Source: DATCMA01 sp036563645 (GTDB lineage: Bacteria > Actinomycetota > Actinomycetes > Mycobacteriales > Micromonosporaceae). Taken from it: a DNA stretch of 60,541 bases. A program made the translations under genes and the position numbers. This document shows positions 58,796-60,541 of the stretch, piece after piece. The stretch spans positions 1 to 60,541 of the forward strand of contig DATCMA010000016.1 of the NCBI GenBank assembly GCA_036563645.1. The letters are read 5' to 3'. The notes below the pieces were generated by a model, which made no database searches, was not told the origin of the DNA, and saw only the letters and a program-made list of their open reading frames with translations. Position 1 is the stretch's first letter; the number at the start of each line of letters is the position of its first letter.

Positions 58796-59896
58796 ATGCT
58801 CTTCGCCGTTATCCCGGCGGGTGGCAGCGGCACTCGCCTGTGGCCGTTGTCGCGCGCTGGTAACCCCAAGTTCCTGCATCCGCTCACCGGAACAGGCGCG
58901 TCGCTGCTTCAGGCCACGGTGGAGCGGCTGTCGGCACTGACCACGCCCGAGCGCACCTTCGTGGTCACGGGAGCGGCCCACGCGCCGGCGGTGGCGCGAC
59001 AGCTCACCGCGATACCTGAGGAGAACATCCTGGTCGAGCCCTCGCCGCGGGACTCCTGCGCGGCGATCGCCCTCGCCGCCGCCGTGATCGCGCGGCGTGA
59101 GCCCGAGGCGGTCATGGGCTCGTTCGCCGCCGACCACCTCATCGCCCACACCGACCGGTTTGTGGAGACGGTCCGGCACGCGGTGGTCGGCGCGCGGCAA
59201 GGGCTGCTCATGACGGTGGGGATCAGCCCGACCCGTCCGGAGACCGGCTACGGCTACCTCCGCTGCGGCGACCTGATCGGTGATGGTCCACTGCGTCAGG
59301 TCACCGAGTTCACCGAGAAACCGGCGTACGAGGTGGCTGAGCGGTACGTGCGTTCGGGTCACTACCTGTGGAACGCGAGCATGTTCGTCTGGCGGGTTGA
59401 CGTGTTCCTCGCCGAGTTGGCCCGTCAGCAGCCCGAGATGCACGCCGGGGTGACCCGCATCGCCGAGGCCTGGGACACGCCCGAGCGGGACCACGTCCTC
59501 GGCGAGGTCTGGCCCACGCTGAAGAAGATCTCCGTCGACTACGCGGTCATGGAACGGGCGGCCGACGCCGGACGGGTGGGTACCGTGCCGGGTGACTTCG
59601 GCTGGAATGACCTCGGCGACTTCCACACGCTGGGGGAGGTGCTCCCGGCGGACGAGCAGGGCAACGTGGTGCTCGGTTCGCCGGCGGCCGAGGAGAAGCC
59701 GGGTGTGCTGCTGTACGACACGTCCCGGTCGGTGTTCGTCCCGCAGTCGGGTCGGCTGATCGCCGCGCTCGGACTGCGTGACGTGATCATTGTGGACACC
59801 CCGGACGTCGTGCTGGTCTGTCCGCGTGACCGTGCTCAGGACGTCAAGAAGCTCGTCGACCAGCTCAAGGAGCGGGGAGAGGAGGGCTATGTGTGA
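58796..59896 (+). CDS. manC: Mannose-1-phosphate guanylyltransferase
   Basis: 366 aa, the single-domain form without the isomerase fusion. Makes GDP-mannose from mannose-1-phosphate and GTP. Pyrophosphorylase signature PAGGSGTRLWPLSR at 7-20, then PRDSCAAIALAAAVI, SFAADHLI, GYGYLRCG, FTEKPAYEVAERYV, YLWNASMFVWRVD and DFGWNDLGDFHTL. In actinobacteria GDP-mannose feeds mannosylated lipids and protein mannosylation. The ATG at 58796 lacks a strong site (GATGAG nearby); TTG or upstream ATGs are out of frame. A 13-bp hairpin follows. Confidence 0.94.
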   Translation: MLFAVIPAGGSGTRLWPLSRAGNPKFLHPLTGTGASLLQATVERLSALTTPERTFVVTGAAHAPAVARQLTAIPEENILVEPSPRDSCAAIALAAAVIARREPEAVMGSFAADHLIAHTDRFVETVRHAVVGARQGLLMTVGISPTRPETGYGYLRCGDLIGDGPLRQVTEFTEKPAYEVAERYVRSGHYLWNASMFVWRVDVFLAELARQQPEMHAGVTRIAEAWDTPERDHVLGEVWPTLKKISVDYAVMERAADAGRVGTVPGDFGWNDLGDFHTLGEVLPADEQGNVVLGSPAAEEKPGVLLYDTSRSVFVPQSGRLIAALGLRDVIIVDTPDVVLVCPRDRAQDVKKLVDQLKERGEEGYV

Positions 59897-59935
59897 CGTC
59901 CTGCCCCGCGCGTGACGCGGGTGAGGCGACCGTCT

Positions 59936-59969
59936 CCGGTGCTGGCGGACACCGCGCCGCCAGCACCGG
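59936..59969 (+). terminator. Terminator after manC
   Basis: A perfect 13-bp stem, CCGGTGCTGGCGG (59936-59948) with CCGCCAGCACCGG (59957-59969), 8-nt loop, 39 nt after the stop. A second 6-bp hairpin (CTCCGC/GCGGAG) spans 59987-60005. Confidence 0.75.
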
Positions 59970-60005
59970 CCGGCGTGCGGTCCACCCTCCGCCGCCTGAG
60001 CGGAG

Positions 60006-60208
60006 GCGTCGGGGGTATCGGTTACCGTGAGCGAGGACGGGGTGGCGGTGAGCCGGCTCCGACCAACACCAAGTTGATCTAGGAACCTCTAGTGACCCCG
60101 GAAACCCGGGGAGTTTCCGAACCGATAAATGGGGAGAAAGGTGATATTTCGGCTCGCGTACCTGGGGGTCATGGAGTTATGGCTGTCCATATCCGCTGGT
60201 CGCGTGCC
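60006..60208 (+). promoter_or_regulatory. Probable CRISPR leader
   Basis: Non-coding stretch directly before the first repeat, richer in A/T than its surroundings around 60117-60155 (CCGATAAATGGGGAGAAAGG, GTGATATTTCGG). It contains two mutually exclusive 6-bp hairpins: CCCCGG/CCGGGG (60096-60111) and GGAAAC/GTTTCC (60100-60118). The repeat's 3' end (ATCGCAAC) points to rightward transcription, which puts the leader here. Confidence 0.5.
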
Positions 60209-60541
60209 GCTGCGTCCGGTCTTCGGACCGGGCGAGGATCGCAACTCACCCGCCAGGCCCCGGATCAGGGCCGCACCCTCGTCCAGCTGCGTCCGGTCTT
60301 CGGACCGGGCGAGGATCGCAACAGCGGTGGCGGGAGCGGCAGGCCGTCAGGCAGGTGCAGCGGGCTGCGTCCGGTCTTCGGACCGGGCGAGGATCGCAAC
60401 GTGCCGCAGCACATGCTCGCGCCCGCGCCGCAGTCGAGCTGCGTCCGGTCTTCGGACCGGGCGAGGATCGCAACGCCGGGCTCGCCCGGCACTGGCCGCT
60501 TGGGCTGCTCGAGCTGCGTCCGATCTTCGGACCGGACGAGG
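60209..60541 (+). CRISPR. CRISPR array, 37-nt repeats, continues past window end
   Basis: Five repeats: 60209-60245, 60286-60322, 60364-60400, 60438-60474 and 60513-60541 (cut by the window). The first four are identical over 37 nt, start GCTGCGTCCGG and end GAGGATCGCAAC. Spacers are 40, 41, 37 and 38 nt and mutually unrelated. The repeat contains the perfect hairpin CCGGTC-TTCG-GACCGG. The fifth has two substitutions (CGGTC to CGATC; GGGCG to GGACG). The GCAAC 3' end suggests + strand crRNA. No cas gene is in the window, so the type is not assigned. Short frames across it are artefacts of the repeats. Confidence 0.97.

Noticed and set aside
60246..60492. Minus-strand frames over the CRISPR array
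   Set aside because: Repeats translate into recurring words such as ARSEDRTQ; this is the array, not a protein.
1..60541. Insertion sequences, prophage, integrases or attachment sites
   Set aside because: No transposase, integrase or terminal repeats were recognised; the tRNA-Leu gene has no adjacent integrase or duplicated 3' end that I can see.

Overview
The window is a GC-rich chromosomal segment from an actinobacterium. Three things point there: a mycothiol S-conjugate amidase gene (mca) beside greA and a DUF4307 gene, the order mfd / mazG / eno / ftsB-like / DUF501 / ppx, and the short Rv2747-type ArgA. A tRNA-Leu with anticodon UAA (the bldA type) and a membrane GGDEF-EAL protein whose gene has two TTA codons recall a Streptomyces-like developmental actinomycete, but the genus cannot be fixed from sequence alone. 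Most genes are ordinary housekeeping genes. The unusual signals lie mainly in a pocket between mazG and eno, in intergenic structures, and at the right edge.

Layout. 1-9.2 kb: 3' end of icd; an APS kinase fused to a degenerate ATP-sulfurylase domain; a four-gene ABC-2 exporter operon; ppc. 9.4-21.6 kb: mfd, a SurA-like lipoprotein, mazG, then a pocket (14.9-17.4 kb) with a 13-bp tandem repeat, a small secreted protein, an unknown protein whose start lies inside a long inverted repeat, and a lipoprotein; then eno, an FtsB/DivIC-like gene, DUF501, argA and ppx/gppA. 21.9-30.9 kb: dienelactone hydrolase, family-5 uracil-DNA glycosylase, type II NADH dehydrogenase-like protein, a large membrane protein, tRNA-Leu(UAA), a Bax-inhibitor-1 family protein, paired SGNH hydrolases, DUF1232. 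30.9-43.7 kb: sulfur amino-acid and thiol genes (cbs, metB, msrA, mca) mixed with rnz, an amidase, threonine ammonia-lyase, greA, a small membrane protein, and the GGDEF-EAL gene behind an overlapping upstream ORF. 44-60.5 kb: DUF255 protein, purK-purE, a 1,633-residue zinc-ribbon membrane protein, UDP-glucose 6-dehydrogenase, acyl-CoA dehydrogenase, acetoacetyl-CoA synthetase, a TIGR03089 protein, the remnant of a glycosyltransferase gene, a mannose-1-phosphate guanylyltransferase, and a CRISPR array running off the right end. No cas genes are inside the window.

How the genes fit together. Cystathionine beta-synthase and the MetB-type enzyme link homocysteine and cysteine; cysteine feeds mycothiol, which Mca handles when conjugated. 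The APS kinase supplies PAPS. ugd, manC and the glycosyltransferase remnant suggest a cell-envelope sugar locus near the right end. Acyl-CoA dehydrogenase and acetoacetyl-CoA synthetase fit lipid or ketone-body use. Several genes start 6-7 nt after a TANNNT hexamer, the pattern expected for leaderless mRNAs. Perfect GC-rich hairpins without U-tracts close most transcription units. All functions are inferred from reading the translations; no database search was run.
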